Assembly (NCBI GenBank): GCA_013331015.1
Contig: DUHF01000082.1
Location: forward strand, 1 to 7,071
Reading direction: 5' to 3'
DNA: 7,071 bases
DNA from: Methanoregula sp.
GTDB lineage: Archaea > Halobacteriota > Methanomicrobia > Methanomicrobiales > Methanospirillaceae
The notes below the pieces were generated by a model, which ran no database searches, was not told the origin of the DNA, and saw nothing but the letters and a program-made list of their open reading frames with translations. A program made the translations under genes and the position numbers. Below are positions 6,041-7,071 of the stretch, piece by piece (the first letter of the stretch is position 1; each line of letters begins with the position of its first letter).

Positions 6041-7071
6041 TCAGGTCTCCTCCCCGGTCTCTAAGACCCGGTAGGGATCGAAGCGGCAGATCCGCCGGAA
6101 GTCGCAATACCGGTTCGGGCATTTCTCTTCTGCCGGGAGCGGGAACCTCCCGTTCCGGATCCCTTCAATGTAAGCAAAGGCACAATCCCGGGAATGCTGG
6201 ATCGTACCCATGAAATCCGCTGAAGGACGGAGCCTTGAGATCATCAGGTCTTTTGCTGAGCTGTCTGCAAGGACAATGCTCCGTTCCACCTCCCGCCGGA
6301 TTGTATAATACCCCCCGCCAATCCCGTGCGAACCGGTGATCTGCCCGAATGAGAGCAGGTAGAGCGGCAGCTGCAACGCGGTTCCCGCCTCGATATCCTT
6401 TGCCTTCGGATGATCCCTGCCGGACTTGTAATCATAGATGAGGAACTGCCCCTCCGGCGTGATATCGATCCGGTCGATCCGGCCACGGATGCGCAGTTTC
6501 TTCGTGCCATCCGGTGATGCGAGTTCAACCGGTTCCGGGGAGGATGCAGGATCGTCCGATGGGTCGGTTCCCATGCCGAAGGCGAACTCGAAGTATGAAG
6601 GTACCAGCGGCGAGTCCGCTTCCAGCGTTTCGCTTGTAAGGAACCGTTCAAAATACCCGGGCCCGTTTTGGGGATTCCCGAGCATCAGGATCTTTGTCGC
6701 ATCCCAGAGCGGACTGTCGAATGAATACTTCTCCAGTTCGGCATCTGCCAGACGAAGAATCATCTCCGTTGCATCCGCAAGCGTTGACAGCGTGACTTTT
6801 GTATTGCCGGAAGCGAGCCATTTCCGGTAAAACGTGCTCAGGACATTATGAATTGCTGTTCCGCGATCGCTTGCCGAGAGATTCGGCTCAACTTCCGGCA
6901 GGGCTTCAAGACCTGCCACCCGGTTCAGGAAATACGCAAACGGGCAGGTTGCATAGGTCTCAAGGCTTGTCGGGGACCAGACATGATCCGGGCCATACTG
7001 CCCGGCAAGAACGGCACCAATCGATGCATCCCCGGAAAGGATCCCGTCGTACGATGAATCGCATGCGGCTC
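6041..7071 (-). CDS. addB: AddB-like Fe-S nuclease, C-terminal part (5' end beyond right edge)
   Basis: The frame is open from the right edge (first full codon 7069-7067) to TGA at 6043-6041, giving 342 residues. A GTG at 6919 is in frame, but the conserved sequence upstream of it shows it is not the start. Visible residues 33-54 read as the AddB hallmark (S-P-T-S-L-E-T-Y-A-T-C-P-F-A-Y-F), with Cys42 the first cluster ligand. The PD-(D/E)xK nuclease follows: G-T-A-I-H (His74), R-G-R-I-D-R (Asp199), Y-D-Y-K-S-G (Asp213, Lys215) and Q-L-P-L-Y (Gln233, Tyr237). Three further cysteines at 317, 322 and 328 (C-x4-C-x5-C) complete a probable 4Fe-4S cluster that encloses the nuclease domain, as in bacterial AddB. 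AddB's N-terminal inactive helicase-like part would lie outside the window. In the complex this nuclease is expected to cut the strand opposite to the one cut by AddA. It is co-transcribed with addA, one base apart. Cas4 and RecB-like exonucleases share the fold, but the neighbour and the L-E-T-Y-x-x-C-P-F motif favour AddB. Confidence 0.87.
   Translation of the reverse strand, partial: AACDSSYDGILSGDASIGAVLAGQYGPDHVWSPTSLETYATCPFAYFLNRVAGLEALPEVEPNLSASDRGTAIHNVLSTFYRKWLASGNTKVTLSTLADATEMILRLADAELEKYSFDSPLWDATKILMLGNPQNGPGYFERFLTSETLEADSPLVPSYFEFAFGMGTDPSDDPASSPEPVELASPDGTKKLRIRGRIDRIDITPEGQFLIYDYKSGRDHPKAKDIEAGTALQLPLYLLSFGQITGSHGIGGGYYTIRREVERSIVLADSSAKDLMISRLRPSADFMGTIQHSRDCAFAYIEGIRNGRFPLPAEEKCPNRYCDFRRICRFDPYRVLETGEET
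6046..6055 (-). promoter_or_regulatory. Strong Shine-Dalgarno for addA inside the end of addB
   Basis: GGGGAGGAGA on the minus strand has its GGAGG core nine bases before the addA ATG at 6039. It lies in the last codons of addB (Gly-Glu-Glu-Thr). With the stop TGA at 6043-6041 and a single base before the ATG, this points to translational coupling. Confidence 0.75.

Noticed and set aside
6041..6919. addB read as a complete 292-residue gene starting at GTG 6919
   Set aside because: The frame stays open to the window edge, and the conserved L-E-T-Y-A-T-C-P-F motif, including a cluster cysteine, lies upstream of that GTG.
1..7071. CRISPR array, insertion sequence or phage module
   Set aside because: No regularly spaced direct repeats, transposase motifs, terminal inverted repeats or phage genes were seen; AddB resembles Cas4 only through the shared Fe-S nuclease fold.

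Overview
The window looks like a moderately GC-rich euryarchaeal genome, most likely a methanogen of the Methanomicrobiales (Methanoregula-like). This is inferred from an archaeal AAA ATPase of the AAA_14/DUF4143 type with a probably leaderless promoter, a secreted lipoprotein rich in N-glycosylation sequons, terminators made of plain T-tracts, and codon and protein style. There is no rRNA or marker gene to prove it.

Layout from left to right. (1) Positions 1-458, minus strand: the N-terminal 152 residues of a lipoprotein whose 3' end lies outside the window. (2) Positions 547-1011, minus strand: a small unrecognised protein with a hydrophobic hairpin or membrane segment and a cysteine-containing tail; its true start may be 957 or 909. 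(3) Positions 985-1041: a compact divergent control region with two 12-bp palindromes of the form GGGTTRTAACCC around a candidate box A. (4) Positions 1042-2346, plus strand: a 434-residue P-loop ATPase with a DUF4143 C-terminal domain. (5) Positions 2347-2691: a gene-free gap between converging genes, with terminators for both sides. (6) Positions 2692-7071, minus strand: an operon in the order addB-addA. addB is cut by the right edge, leaving its C-terminal Fe-S nuclease domain. It is followed after one base by a complete 1115-residue addA (UvrD/RecB-type helicase-nuclease).

The clearest biology is the AddAB pair. In bacteria this heterodimer processes double-strand DNA ends for recombination. 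Here both nuclease domains keep their catalytic residues, and addA has a strong ribosome binding site inside the end of addB, so the two are probably made in a fixed ratio. A bacterial-style AddAB in an archaeon is notable because most archaea resect ends with HerA-NurA-Mre11-Rad50. The ATPase and the small membrane protein appear to share a control region with paired palindromes and may be co-regulated; their function is unknown. I see no CRISPR array, tRNA, rRNA, insertion sequence or clear new defence system. The least explained parts are the palindrome pair and the two genes it separates.
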